Positions 1 through 10,308 of a stretch of 64,000 nucleotides of DNA are shown piece after piece. A model generated the notes under the pieces. That model had not been told where the DNA came from, made no database searches, and saw only the letters and a list, made by a program, of their open reading frames with translations. The translations under genes and the position numbers were made by a program. How positions within the stretch are numbered: position 1 is the first letter of the stretch; each line of letters starts with the position of its first letter. This DNA is from Lucinisca nassula (Eukaryota; Mollusca; Bivalvia; Lucinida; Lucinidae), in assembly GCA_963580285.1 (NCBI GenBank), contig OY757011.1, forward strand, positions 165,941,406 to 166,005,405, given 5' to 3'.

Positions 1-362
1 CCAGACCAACTATTACAAGTACAGCTTTTTCCATAGATCAGTTATACACCAGAACTCTCTCCAAACCTATATTGTCTTGCTTCCGACCTTGGCACAGTTC
101 TGTCATGCTGTCTGCCAGGTGGTGCATGTGTCCCCCTAAATCACCAGCCTGAGACTCTGTTTTCATCTTTTAACTATACTAACTTTCTTTTCGCACTGTA
201 CAAACTCATTTCACCTACTTTGCTTGCCTTTTATTTCAGCTAACCCCCTTTAGCACTTGGTATAACGGATACCCTTCTGTAGTCCTCTTATGAGGTCAAG
301 AAGTAATGGAAGAAAGAAAGAAAGGTTTGTTTGTATTGTGTTGGTTTTGTTTAACTATTCAT

Positions 363-820
363 TTAGCCTTTACATATCCAGTTCATAACTGACAAATTGA
401 TTTCTCCCCTGTACTGTCTGGAACTTATGTTTAATTTTATGGCCAATTTCAGGTCTGAACATAAACAAATGCCTCCACTCTCTGCTTTGTCCCACAAATC
501 TTGCCATTTAATACTCCCTGCTTTCCTTACTGCTGCCTTCACATACCCAATTGTTATCAACTTATCACCTCTGGCAATTCTTCCTTTTCATTTGCTTCCT
601 ATGCTATTTCCTTCGCCAAAGTATCAGCATACTCATTTCTTTTGATGTCAGAGTGCCCAGGTGTCTAAGACAGCTCCACTGACAACAATGACTGTTCCAG
701 CTTGTCCATATCTGCCTTGACATCTGACAACTGAGGTGATGGCCAGATATGACCGACTCAGTGAGTATAAGAAGATAGATAGAAAGACATCACGGATGGT
801 TCCGACGTGTGATGTAGCTT
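363..820 (-). pseudogene. Decayed LINE RNase H (downstream part)
   Basis: On the minus strand the block reads like residues ~148-250 of the intact RNase H at 2064-3167. It starts with GWEATSH near 820 and continues with a VELS-stop-TPGHSDIKRNEYADTLAKE segment, where the expected Trp codon is TAG. It ends with a VKAAVRKAGSIKWQDLW segment that matches the intact protein's DIKSAARRSGSMRWQERW. Stops follow the AKEIA and EVIS segments, and about 55 bp of foreign sequence (728-785) interrupts it. The missing upstream part lies at 1831-1870, beyond a nested insertion. It is a dead retrotransposon fragment and not a host gene. Confidence 0.8.
728..785. repeat. Short interspersed segment shared with 5.7 kb
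   Basis: A segment containing ATATGACCGACTCAG, followed by an AGAAGATAGA run, interrupts the RNase H pseudogene. Nearly the same string occurs at about 5715-5763. The nature of the repeat is unknown. Confidence 0.5.
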
Positions 821-1830
821 CCCAGCCAAGTTGTTTTGTTCGTTTGATTTGAGGTTTAACATCCCTGTCAACAATGTTTTGGTCATTTTGGAGACATTGC
901 TTCCAATTTGGTGGGACTTTTACCCAACATTGAGATGAAATGACATCTCAAGCCCTGTCGCCCAATGAAACCAGGGTTTATAAGCATGGACGGGCCGACT
1001 TGGGACTGCTTTGCCTGGGCAGGCTTAGATCCTCTAGGCAGTTTACCAGTACTCATGTGTTGGTTGAGTTTCAGCTCTGCGTGGAAGCATCATCAGAATC
1101 AGAATTGTTACTGATGACACATCAAAAGACATTGAGATGGAATACTCATATTAGCAACATGTGTACTAAGGCAAATAGAACGCTTGGTTTCCTGAGGCGA
1201 AATCTTCATCAGTGCCCTCAGGATGTAAAAGAGGCAGCATATAAAGGTCTTGTTCGCCCACTCTTGGAATATGGTAGTTGTATCTGGGACCCCAGTGGAG
1301 TGGTCCTTAACGATGAAATTGAGAAAGTTCAGAATAGAGCTGCTAGATTTGTAACAGGCAAATACTGCTTTGAAACTGGGAGCATGACTGGAATACTTGT
1401 AAAATTAAAATGGGAGTCTCTCAAGAAAAGGAGAAAAGACAGTAGGCTAATCCTTTTATACAAAGGTCTAAAGGGTGCTGCCAGCATTCCAACAGATGAC
1501 CTTGTTCCCCCAACTAGACACTGTAGAAATCACCATCTGTTGGCGTTTCAGACGCTTAGCGCAAGAACTGACATTTATAAAGAGTCGTTCTTCCCCAGAA
1601 CCATTAGGGATTGGAATGCCCTTCCCGATTTGATTATTTCGACAGCTGAAGGTGCTGATGATTGTGTAGCTAAATTTACCTCTTTGGTTAGAGCTAGGGA
1701 CTAACTTCCCACATCACAGGTCCTGGTGTATGGATGCCATTTGACGTGTCACCAGTAACAATTCTGATTCATACACTAGGACCTGTAATGTGGGAAGTTA
1801 GTCCCTAGCTCATGCAGCCCAGCCAAGTTG
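821..1830 (-). mobile_element. R300 retroposon (5'-truncated), split by a LINE insert
   Basis: The R300 body occupies 834-1093 in minus orientation, with its CAAA-type tail at ~834-850 and its head remnant at 1810-1817. It is flanked by the 13-bp direct repeat CCCAGCCAAGTTG at 821-833 and 1818-1830. That duplicated sequence is RNase H pseudogene sequence, so the element inserted into the pseudogene by target-primed reverse transcription. The head is truncated and begins at CTGCATGATGC. A further insertion occupies 1094-1809. Confidence 0.8.
1094..1809 (+). pseudogene. LINE copy A: jockey-type RT C-terminal fragment
   Basis: From about 1129 to 1704 the frame encodes the C-terminal (thumb and beyond) region of a non-LTR reverse transcriptase. 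Diagnostic stretches are LGFLRRNL, YKGLVRPLLEYGSCIWDP and VQNRAARFVTGKY, as in jockey-superfamily LINEs. The finger and palm motifs (VPQG, FADD) are absent. An open frame reaches back to 940, but residues 1-51 or so are R300 sequence read backwards, so that N-terminus is accidental. The insert is bounded by TCAT at 1090-1093 and 1810-1813, inside R300. Both ends carry inverted pieces of the LINE 3' UTR: 1094-1128, and 1771-1809, which is complementary to 1692-1732. Copy B of the same element is at 8264-9290. Confidence 0.75.
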
Positions 1831-1870
1831 AAGTTGTCCAATCACTGACTGACTGTCAGAAAAAAATGAA
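1831..1870 (-). pseudogene. Upstream remnant of the RNase H pseudogene
   Basis: The minus strand encodes SDSQSVIGQLQLGW, which matches residues 136-149 of the intact RNase H and includes the second catalytic aspartate (SDS). It joins directly to the 363-820 piece when the inserted R300 and one TSD copy are removed. Further upstream RNase H sequence is not visible. A short LINE 3'-UTR-like piece with ACGTGTCACCAGT follows at ~1896-1922. Confidence 0.75.
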
Positions 1871-2063
1871 AAAATACTTACCATTTCCATGGTGAATGAA
1901 TGTCATTTTACGTGTCACCAGTCTTTAGTCTTTAGCTAAGCCATTAGGCCGATGATCCTCGCCGGTAGGTTCTTTCGCAGGTATGTTCAAACAAAGTATA
2001 TTCACACAGGTATATTAGTACAATTGCGTAACGAGGTTCGGTTGTTGTAATGACTTATTGTTT

Positions 2064-3167
2064 TTAAAATCTTTTTGAATTTTTTATGAATGACTCTAAT
2101 TCAGAGAGGATGAATGTTCGGTCTGATTTGAATTCGTCGTCTGGTTTCATGTCCAATAGCAACTCTAGGTTCAAGTAGGGAATCCCTATTGCTTCAAATA
2201 TTCTTTTCTGGAGAATCTCCCTCTGTTCCTCATATTGAGGGCATGCCAACAGATAGTGATGCACAGTCTCCGGTTCTCCACACTCACATGAGTTGCTTTC
2301 TGCCAGGCCCCACTTTTGTAGCTGGTCCTTCAGTGTAACATACCCTGTTCTCATTTGTGCCACACGGCGTTCCATGGAGACTGTTTCAAACTGGTGTGGA
2401 ACCTGTGTCTTGTAACCTACAATGGGTCTGAACTGAAACAGTGTCCTTCCTCTTTCTGTGACTTCCCACCTCTCCTGCCATCTCATGCTACCTGACCTCC
2501 TTGCTGCTGATTTTATGTCCTCCAACGTGACTACTCCATTGTCCTCTTCCATCTCCTGAGCTTCCTTAGCTGCCTCTTTGGCTAGCTGATCTGCCAGCTC
2601 ATTGCCCTTAATTTCTGAGTGTCCCGGTGTCCAAGACAGCTCAACAGTCACTCCTTCCTTCTGAAGACTCTGTATGCCAGCCTTTCCTTCAAGAACTGCA
2701 CCTTTATGTGTGGTGGCCTCCCATCCAAGAGTGAGTAGCCCAATAGCTGACTGGCTGTCGGAGAAAATGTGCAGGTTGGAACTGACCCTTTCATTTACAC
2801 TCCTTCTATGGTTAGTCACATACTCTACCACCATCTGAATAGCTAAAAGTTCGCCTAACAGGATAGACCCCCTCTTGCAAACAGCCCTTCTAAGCTGAAC
2901 TGGGTCCTCAATACTGGGAAGGTAGACGCATGCACCAGATCCACATGGGCCGGGATTACCAAGGCAGGAACCGTCTGTGAATGCGATGATTGTGTCCCCT
3001 CCACAGTCTCTGACTTTCTCCTCAATTAACTCTTTTGACAATGACTCTTGTTCTTTTGTTCTGTTCTTAGAAGAACCAAGATTCCGCCAATATTCCGGCA
3101 TCCTTTTACTGGGCTGCAGTGAATCCATGTAGTTAAATTCATGTAGTAACAATAATTGATACCCCAC
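2064..3167 (-). CDS. Intact LINE-type RNase H protein with C-terminal zinc-knuckle region
   Basis: This is a 367-aa intact ORF. Residues 58-205 form an RNase H domain of the type found in non-LTR retrotransposons. The catalytic set is complete: D65 in FTDGS, E106 in GELLAIQ, D137 in FSDSQSA, then PGH (H183) and D193 in NELAD. RNase H removes RNA from RNA:DNA hybrids during reverse transcription. Residues 294-309 contain C-x-C-x6-H-H-x4-C, a putative zinc-binding module common at LINE C-termini. No reverse transcriptase lies upstream within 1 kb, so it is either the detached 3' part of a LINE or a free-standing derivative. A decayed relative is at 363-1870. The Met start is the first in frame and its use is unproven. 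Confidence 0.75.
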   Translation of the reverse strand: MGYQLLLLHEFNYMDSLQPSKRMPEYWRNLGSSKNRTKEQESLSKELIEEKVRDCGGDTIIAFTDGSCLGNPGPCGSGACVYLPSIEDPVQLRRAVCKRGSILLGELLAIQMVVEYVTNHRRSVNERVSSNLHIFSDSQSAIGLLTLGWEATTHKGAVLEGKAGIQSLQKEGVTVELSWTPGHSEIKGNELADQLAKEAAKEAQEMEEDNGVVTLEDIKSAARRSGSMRWQERWEVTERGRTLFQFRPIVGYKTQVPHQFETVSMERRVAQMRTGYVTLKDQLQKWGLAESNSCECGEPETVHHYLLACPQYEEQREILQKRIFEAIGIPYLNLELLLDMKPDDEFKSDRTFILSELESFIKNSKRF

Positions 3168-3465
3168 CCGCTAGTTTTCCATTGTGCACGAAATAATTAA
3201 CATGAAAATTACATTATCCGCTTACTATCACAACATAAAAAAGATTTTGAAAGAATATTCAACAATCACCTTATTCAATGACCTGTTTTTGTCTTCGATT
3301 ACATCTAGAAGGGAGATTCTATGTCCCTCTAGAAATGAATCTTCTCTTTCCAGCTGTGCGGATACCGCCATTTTGTAAATTACTGCGTTGTCATGACAAC
3401 AAAAAGTGAGTCCATCGAAATACCGAAAAAAGGTATAGCTAAAAAGCGGTTCCCAATAATAACGG
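3168..3465. other. No recognised feature
   Basis: I see no gene or known repeat in this AT-rich stretch between the RNase H ORF and a SINE. Confidence 0.4.
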
Positions 3466-3467
3466 TG

Positions 3468-3498
<31 letters not shown>

Positions 3499-3640
3499 CC
3501 TATTACTGCTACTCGCTCACATCTGAGCAAGGACACACTACTTTGGTCAGTGTGAGGATCCATCCCGCAACCTCTTGATCACAAATCCGATGCGCTACCA
3601 CTTCACCAAAGTGCTCCACACCAAAGCGCTCCACTTTCTT
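3466..3640 (-). mobile_element. tRNA-derived SINE with poly(A)
   Basis: Read on the minus strand, it has a tRNA-like head with GGTGAAGTGGTAGCGCATC (A-box region) and GGTTGCGGGATGGATCC (B-box-like). A short body and an A-tract follow, seen as a T-run at ~3468-3494. It ends inside a non-repetitive flank and TSDs were not resolved. Confidence 0.65.
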
Positions 3641-3733
3641 CACAAAAATTCGATTCTGGGACAACTCGGCATATAGTAAACTTGGCACATGACAACTCGG
3701 CACATTACAAACTCGACACATGACCAACTTGGC

Positions 3734-4167
3734 CTATACAAAGTAGAAGTAAAACAAAGATCAGTAATCGATGCAATTAACTTACTCCACCCATCAAATA
3801 CACCAAAGGGAAAGAATCACAAACATGAAGCGACCAGACCATAATGGAAACCTAAACAAAGGAAGGCCATAAGGACAGTTACTTTCCCACAAAATGGCCA
3901 AATGGCCATCTAAAATAAAAAGACACAAGTGATACACACAGTAAGTAACAAACAACAATATAAATAAACCGCCACAGAAGAACCGCCTTGGAACGGTCAG
4001 TGGAAAGAATTCCACTGCGTGTGGGGGGGGGGCTTAAATCGATTTTACATGGCCAATCCTCGCCCTTACCTCTGTCGCGGTATACACTAATTTTGTTTAG
4101 TCCACATGAAGGCTTCCTAACTCAGCAGTGTCGATTCCTGATCTTTGTTTTACTTCTACTTTGTATA
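3734..4167 (-). mobile_element. TGE copy with inverted copies of its fixed end
   Basis: The same ~450-bp repeat occurs at 26318. Here both termini carry the TGE end sequence in opposite orientations. The 30 bp at 3734-3763 (TATACAAAGTAGAAGTAAAA and onward) is the exact reverse complement of 4138-4167. Internal landmarks are GAACCGCCTTGGAACGG, a G-run at 4022 and TTAAATCGATTTTAC. No coding sequence is present. Confidence 0.7.
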
Positions 4168-4231
4168 TAAAGGTGTTGAAAGGGGGTATTGGGAGTCCCG
4201 GAAAATATTGTAATATCCTCGTTTGGTGCTA

Positions 4232-4600
4232 TGTCTGACTTTGGTCTACTTTTCATGGTTCACTGACTTTGAAAACTATTGCGTCAAACCTAACGTTCAC
4301 GTTACTATTTATGTTCATTTCTCAAGACCTGTAAGAGTTTCATTAATGATACTTAGTACAAACTTGCATCTTGGGATGACAGCGATAATTCAAGCATCCA
4401 TATTTGACCTTGACCCACTTTTCACGGTTCACTGATTTTGTAAAACATTGCGTCAAACCCAGCGACCACCCTACCATTCAAGTTAATTTCTCAAGAACTG
4501 CAAGAACTCCGTTAATGAACTTTGTATCAAGCTTGCATCTAGTGATGACATTTATAACGCAATTATCCATATTTGACATTGATGTAATGGGACTTATGGC
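4232..4600. repeat. ~169-bp tandem repeat, two units
   Basis: The segments starting near TTTCATGGTTCACTGA (4251) and TTTCACGGTTCACTGA (4420) are diverged copies about 169 bp apart. They share GCGTCAAACC and the TTTCTCAAGA-CTG context. Confidence 0.65.
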
Positions 4601-4944
4601 TGTGAAAATTACTGTGTAAATGTAAAATTGTGATATTTTTCTCGTTTCTTATTGACTATGTTTTAGAAACTGAAATAACAAAAAAAAGTATATGCGAGTA
4701 CCCACTAATTGCTGTATAAAATGGGGGTAAGGGTTGGGGGTTCTTCATTACATAGACTTGCTAACATCGATTTTACAAAAAAAAAAAAAAAAAAAAAATC
4801 AAAATTTTTCCAATCAACAAATTCTGGTATTTTTGCACAACTCAGACATTACGTTAAAGAGTCTTTGACAATCAGATATGAGCCTCGTGACGAGAAACAA
4901 TAATCACTATCATTTGCAGAAAGTAACTGAGTAACTGTCATTTT

Positions 4945-5075
4945 GGCTTTTCGCTTGAGATGTCGTTTCATCTCAATGTCGGGTAAAAAAAAAAACCCAC
5001 AAAACTGGAAGCAACGCATGCAAAGTGACCTTTACAGTGTTGACTCAGACGTGAAACCTCAATCAATAATTAATT
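4945..5075 (+). mobile_element. R300 fragment (3' half)
   Basis: The R300 3' half is recognisable from GAGATGTCGTTTCATCTCAA to a degraded AAACCTCAATCAAT tail. An A-run is inserted after GTCGGGT. Confidence 0.7.
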
Positions 5076-5221
5076 CATTAATTCACTAATCCATCTCCGT
5101 ATATTCAACCGTTCTTTCATCCGTCCGTGCATCTACCAACGCACACCTCCTTTCATTTATTTATTTGTTTATTCATTCAACTGTCTGTCCATCCATTCCG
5201 TTTGTCACTCCCTTAAAATAT

Positions 5222-5800
5222 ATTTGCGGCGAAACGACCCACGGGCGAAACGACTCACGGGCGAAACAAGTGATACATACAGTAAGTAACAAACAACAAC
5301 ATAAATAAACCGCCACAGAAGAACCGCCTTGGAACTGTCAGTGGAAAGAATTCCGCTAAGGGGGGGGGGGGGCTTAAATCGATTTTACATGGCCATAATA
5401 ATCCTCGTCCTTACCTCTGTCGCGGTATACACTAATTTTGTTTAATCCGCATGAAGGCTTCAGTGTAACATCTCCGTGAACATACAAAACATAAAACTAC
5501 AGAGATGAAACAAGGTTGAGGACTCGACAGCATACAACAACAGAATTGCTGGAGCAAAATAAAACCAACAGGTAGAACATATCTAACCTAGATCCATAGG
5601 GCTTGAAAAAATAAGGGCGAAACGACCCACCAAATCCGGGCGAAACGACCCAGGGCGAAACGACTCTAGGCGAAACGACTCATGGGCTAAATTCTAAATT
5701 TAGCCACCCACCCAACTGAGATAATGGCCAAATATGACCGACTCAGAATGAGAAGATAGAGAGATGGGTGAAACAACTCACGGGCGAAACGACCCGTGAC
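5222..5800. repeat. GGGCGAAACGACYCA short repeats around a TGE fragment
   Basis: Copies of GGGCGAAACGACCCA or GGGCGAAACGACTCA occur at ~5227-5270, ~5607-5690 and ~5764-5795. Between them, 5268-5590 is a TGE fragment lacking the fixed TAGAAGT end; it includes GAACCGCCTTGGAACTG and a G-run at 5360. The GGGCGAAACGAC copies therefore once formed one array that the TGE now interrupts, or they bracket its insertion. Confidence 0.6.
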
Positions 5801-5814
5801 CCTGTGTAGCAGTC

Positions 5815-5890
5815 TAGTGATTTCTGTGGTGATTTCGGTGGTACCATTTCGGTGATTTCGATAGATTTCGGTCTTTTCGGTGATTGGTAA
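5815..5890. repeat. GATTTCGGT short repeat cluster
   Basis: Several TGATTTCGGT-like units occur in direct orientation. Related units occur in reverse orientation at 6604-7100 and in both forms at 7565-8260, 9430-9480 and 12410-12475. Confidence 0.6.
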
Positions 5891-6045
5891 AATAAAGGGT
5901 CGGACGACTACAATTGCTTTTCACTGTTCCATCAATTGACATCCTTTAGATACATATCAGGGCTGTTTTGTTTGTGCCGTGTGGCGGCTTTAAAAGGTCT
6001 CCCCGTACATGCATTTAATGCTCTTATTTTTCCAATCCTCAGGGA

Positions 6046-6604
6046 TTGCTTATACAATTGCTTTTCACTGTTCCATCAATTGACATGCTCTGTCTCTGGT
6101 CGGGCTCATCGGAGTCTAACTGTTGGTTTTCTTTTGCTCCAGCATTTCAGTGCTTTCTTGCTGTCGAGTCCTCACCGTTGTCTCACCTCTGTGGTTCTTT
6201 GATTTTTGTGTTCACGGAGATGTTGCACTGATGAGTTAGGAGGCCTTCATGCGGACTGAACAAATTATTTGTCTAAATCGCGACGGAAGTAAGGGCGAGG
6301 ATTGTGGCCACGTAAAATCGATTAAAGCCCCCCAGTGGAAATTTTCCACTGACCGTTCCAAGGCGGCTCTTCTGTGGCGATTTATTTATGTTGTTGTTTG
6401 TTACTTGCTGTGTGTATCACTTGTGTCTTTTGGTTTTGGATGGCCATATGGCCATTTTGTGGGAAAGTAACTGTCCTTATGGCCTTCCTTTGTTTAGGTT
6501 TCCATTATGGTCTGGTCCCTTAATGTTTGTATTTCTTTCCCTTTGGTGTCTTTTATGGGTGGAGTAAGTTAATTGTATCAATTCCTGATCTTTGTTTTAC
6601 TTCT
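6046..6604 (-). mobile_element. TGE copy, longest in the window
   Basis: The fixed end is at the right (GATCTTTGTTTTACTTCTA, ending ~6604). The copy extends left past the point where the 26318 copy stops. That makes it the longest version and supports a family with one fixed and one variable end. There is no plausible protein. Confidence 0.7.
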
Positions 6605-7232
6605 ACTTACTGAAATCACCGAAATCTAGCGAAATCACCTAAAATTACCGAAATCACTATTTTATTGATATAAAACCATGTTAAATATTTAAAATATATT
6701 GTAAGAGTCTAGTTTATCATATTTTGGAATTAATATTAGTAGAAAAAATCACCAAATAAGTTCTGATAAGTTAGATCTTTTGGAAGCAAAGAATGCACCA
6801 AATAAACGAAAATAACAGACTCGGTTTTATTGAGTCTGTAAATACAAGTCAAAGTTTCATTGTTTTGTGTTTTTTCTTAATATAACATGGAAATCACCAG
6901 TCACCTGCGAAATATCCGAAATCACCATCATTTTGATACAAAACCATATTAAATATTTAAAATATGATTATACGTGATATGGTTTAGGGGTGAATCATTA
7001 TTGTCAGGAGAAAAGATTCCCAACATATCACTTGATTGTGTATTTTTAGGGTATTAACCCAAATCTTCATGCTGTCACCTCGGAAATTACCGAAATCACC
7101 GCCATTTTTTTAAATATATGAAACCATGTTAGATATTTAAAATATTCAGAGACAGCATTCTTGGACCGGACATTATAAATGAATATATTTATGAGTATTT
7201 GACTGAAAACCACAAAAACACTATTTCTCCCT
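6604..7232. repeat. AT-rich tandem repeat with GAAATCACCGAAATC cores
   Basis: Three diverged units begin near 6604, 6894 and 7076. Each has GAAATCACC-type cores followed by ATATAAAACCATGTTAAATA-like sequence. Related sequence continues at 7510-7628 and 7939-8263, between later R300 insertions. Confidence 0.6.
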
Positions 7233-7245
7233 AACAGAGATATTG

Positions 7246-7496
7246 ATTGTTTGATTTGAAGTAAAGGTCATTTTGGAGACGTTGCTTCCAATTGTGTGGG
7301 ACTTTTACCCGACATTGGGATGAAATGACATCTCAAGCCCTGCCGCCCAATGAACCCAATAGGGTTTATAAGCATGGACGGGCTGACTCGCAATGCTTTG
7401 CCTGTTTACCAGTACTCGTGTGCGGGTCGGTTTCAGCTCTGCGTGGAAGCATCATGCAGCCCATATATTTCTTCAAGCCCCGATGGGCGGGGGCCG
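7246..7496 (-). mobile_element. R300 retroposon
   Basis: This copy is in minus orientation and is flanked by the 13-bp direct repeat AACAGAGATATTG at 7233-7245 and 7497-7509. It has a short internal deletion in the AAGCCTG region compared with full 300-bp copies. Confidence 0.85.
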
Positions 7497-7628
7497 AACA
7501 GAGATATTGGAGCATATCATTATGGGGAGGGGTGGGGCGGCGGCATACAGTACTGCAATATGAGCGGTGATTTCAGTAACATCTGTGGTTATTGTGATAC
7601 AATTAGACACTCTCTTAATCTGAACATT

Positions 7629-7925
7629 CAGCCCCCGCCCATAGGGGCTTGAAGAAATATATGGGCTGCATGATGCTTCCACGCAGAGCTGAATCCGGCC
7701 CGCACACTAGTAACGGTAAACCGCTTAGAGAATCTAAGACTGTCCAGGAACCACAGTGCGAGGCGGACCATCCATGCTAATCAACCCTATTGGTTTCATT
7801 TGGTGACAGGGCTTGAGATGTCATTTCATCTCAATGTCGGGTAAAGGTCCCACAAAATTGGAAGCAACGTCTCCAAAATGACCTTTACAGTGTTGACGGG
7901 GACGTTAAACCTCAAAACAAACAAA
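7629..7925 (+). mobile_element. R300 retroposon, near full length
   Basis: It runs from CAGCCCCCGCCCATAGGGGC to a CAAACAAA tail, with the 13-bp TSD TAATCTGAACATT at 7616-7628 and 7926-7938. No tRNA-type A or B boxes are evident. Confidence 0.88.
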
Positions 7926-8263
7926 TAATCTGAACATTATAACTGAATATATTTATGTATATATTTTGAGTATTTTACTAAAACCCACAAAACAACATTA
8001 TTTCTCCCTAACAGAGACATTTAGGCATATACAGCATTGCGATATGAGCGGTGATTTTGGTAAAATCTCTGGGGATTTCGGTAAATAGAATGTTAGGCGG
8101 GATTCCTAGACTGGACATTAAAGTTAGTACAGTTAACACAGTTAAGAATATTTGACATGAAAACTACCACAACAACACTGTCATTCCCAATCAGACATGT
8201 TTTAGAATGCTACATTACGATATTAACATTGATTTCAGTAAAATTTGTGGTGATTTCAGTAAT

Positions 8264-9290
8264 CACGGGTTGTTGTTAATGGTGAATCTTCAGAGTGGGC
8301 TCCAGTTTTGTCTGGAGTCCCGCAAGGGACCGTTCTTGGTCCACTTTTGTTCTCCCTGTACATCAATGATATTTCCACTGACATTGACTCAGAAATAAGA
8401 CTGTCCGCAGATGACTGTGTTTGTTATCGGGAAATTAGAGATACAGATGACTCACTGAAACTTCAGGCTGACATAGATAGATTAGGATGTTGGGCCCGAA
8501 AATGGGGCATGAAATTTCAGCCAGTTAAATGCAATATTATGCAGATAACTAGGAAGAGATCTAATAAAGTTGAGGCTTCTTACACCTTAGAGGGAACGGT
8601 CCTCGAGAATGTGGACTCCATTAAATAACTTGGAGTGACAATCTCACACAACTTGAGATGGAATACTCATATTAGCAACATGTGTACTAAGGCAAATAGA
8701 ACGCTCGGTTTCCTGAGGCGAAATCTTCACCAGTGCCCTCAGGATGTAAAAGAGGCAGCATATAAAGGTCTTGTTCGCCCAATCTTGGAATATGGTAGTT
8801 GTATCTGGGACCCCAGTGGAGTGGACCTTAACGATGAAATTGAGAAAGTTCAGAATAGAGCTGCTAGATTTGTAACAGGCAAATACTGCTTTGAAACTGG
8901 GAGCATGACTTGAATACTTGGAAAATTAAAATGGGAGTCTCTCAAGAAAAGAGAATAGACAGTAGGCTAACCCTTTTATACGAAAGTCTAAAGGGTGCTG
9001 CCAGCATTCCAACAGATGACCTTGTTCCCCCAGCTAGACACTGTAGAAATCATCATTCGTTGGCGTTTCAGACCCTTACTGCAAGAACTGACATTTATAA
9101 AGAGTCGTTTTACCCCAGAACCATTAGCGATTGGCCTTCATGATTTGATTATTTTGACAGCCGAAGGTGCTGATGATTGTGTAGCTAAATTTACCTCTTT
9201 GGTTAGAGCTTGGGACTAATTTCCCACATCACAGGTCCTGGTGTATGAATGTCATTTGACGTGTCACCAGTAACAATTCTGATTTTGATC
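8264..9290 (+). pseudogene. LINE copy B: jockey-type RT, 5'-truncated and broken
   Basis: It starts inside the palm domain. A WAPVLSGVPQGTVLGPLLF segment (RT motif 4) is followed by LSADD in place of the usual FADD catalytic box; the phenylalanine-to-serine change may affect function. A TAA at 8626 replaces an expected Tyr in the SIKYLGVT context. A TGA at 8911 replaces Gly, a one-base deletion near 8950 shifts frame, and a small deletion removes the NALP region near 9133. The 3' end (ACTAATTTCCCACATCACAG and onward) matches copy A. It reads as a dead 5'-truncated retrocopy. Confidence 0.85.
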
Positions 9291-9700
9291 GTATTTAATA
9301 TAATGTTAGACCGCATTCAAAAGCCTGACAGTATATTTTGATACAAATATATATTTTAAAATGAAAAAGAAAAACATAAAAAACAACAAACATTATACCT
9401 CCTTAATATAGATAGTTTGGTATACAATACAATGATAGGAGTAGTGATTTCGTTGAAATATGTAGTGATTTCAGCGATTGTCTGTATCACCGTGTCATAC
9501 GCCTCCACATTTCTGAGCTCAGCAGAAATAATAGCATAATTATGCGAGATATGACATACAAAATATAAAGATTTAATTAGTTCTCCCAATTAATAGCAAA
9601 CACACGAAGTGTTTGCTTTACTGTAGAGAGGCTGGAACAACATACTTATGCACCCAAATCTCGCCTGGAATCTCTTTCAAATTCTCGCGATAATCCGCCA
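9291..9700. other. AT-rich spacer with GATTTC units
   Basis: Two GTGATTTCG-like units occur at ~9444-9475. I see nothing else recognisable. Confidence 0.4.
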
Positions 9701-9713
9701 TCTTTACAGAGTT

Positions 9714-9948
9714 TTTTTTTTTTTTTTTTGGTTTGGGTTTTACGGCCCTTTCAAGATTATTTCACTCATATCGAGCCGATCGTTAGTCAGAGGTGGGCGA
9801 AAACCGGAGTACCCGGAGAAAAACCACCTGACCTTCCGTTGCAGAACTTGGCGTCTCACATATGACCCGAGCGAGGCTCGAACCACAGCGGTGAGAGACC
9901 TAGTGACCAAGATTCAGCGCTCTTAACCACTAGGCCACGGAGGCCCGT
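9714..9948 (-). mobile_element. tS1 SINE (tRNA-derived)
   Basis: The minus strand reads GGCCTAGTGGTTAAGAGCGC (A-box region) and GTGGTTCGAGCC (B box). A body with TCCGGGTACTCCGGTTTTC follows, then GGGCCGTAAAACCCAAACC and an A-tract. The TSD TTTACAGAGTT is at 9703-9713 and 9949-9959. The second copy is at 41495-41726. Confidence 0.88.
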
Positions 9949-9960
9949 TTTACAGAGTTC

Positions 9961-10308
9961 ATGAGAATTGTATTCACATTCAAAAAATGCTTCTCAAAGC
10001 CAAAAGGAGTCAAGTCCCATTACAACCGAAACACAAAAAGCGTCGAAATAATTTTAAAAGGCTCTTTTCGAAAACCGTTCCATCAAACGCTGAAGTTTGA
10101 TCGCGGGAAAGTTTTGAAACTGGGTCACGCGTTTAAAGTAACTGAAACGTACCGCACTGAGCCGAAACGGTTAGCCGGTAAAACCCAGCACCGCGCTTGG
10201 ACCAACGAGTTACCGGAGCATTTACCGGAGCTTCTCGGTAGGGCGGAAAGCGCTTCTCGTCTGGCCAAGCAATTAAAACTTTCCACAAACTATTACTCAG
10301 GGACATAA
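9961..10308 (+). other. Unrecognised 115-codon open frame
   Basis: This is a basic (Lys/Arg-rich) open frame with no domain, signal peptide or membrane segment that I can recognise. It starts at the TSD of the adjacent SINE. It is more CG-rich than its surroundings and may be an exon or a chance frame. I assign no function. Confidence 0.15.

Noticed and set aside
940..1090. N-terminal extension of the reverse transcriptase frame
   Set aside because: This part is R300 read antisense; the fusion is an accident of nested insertion.
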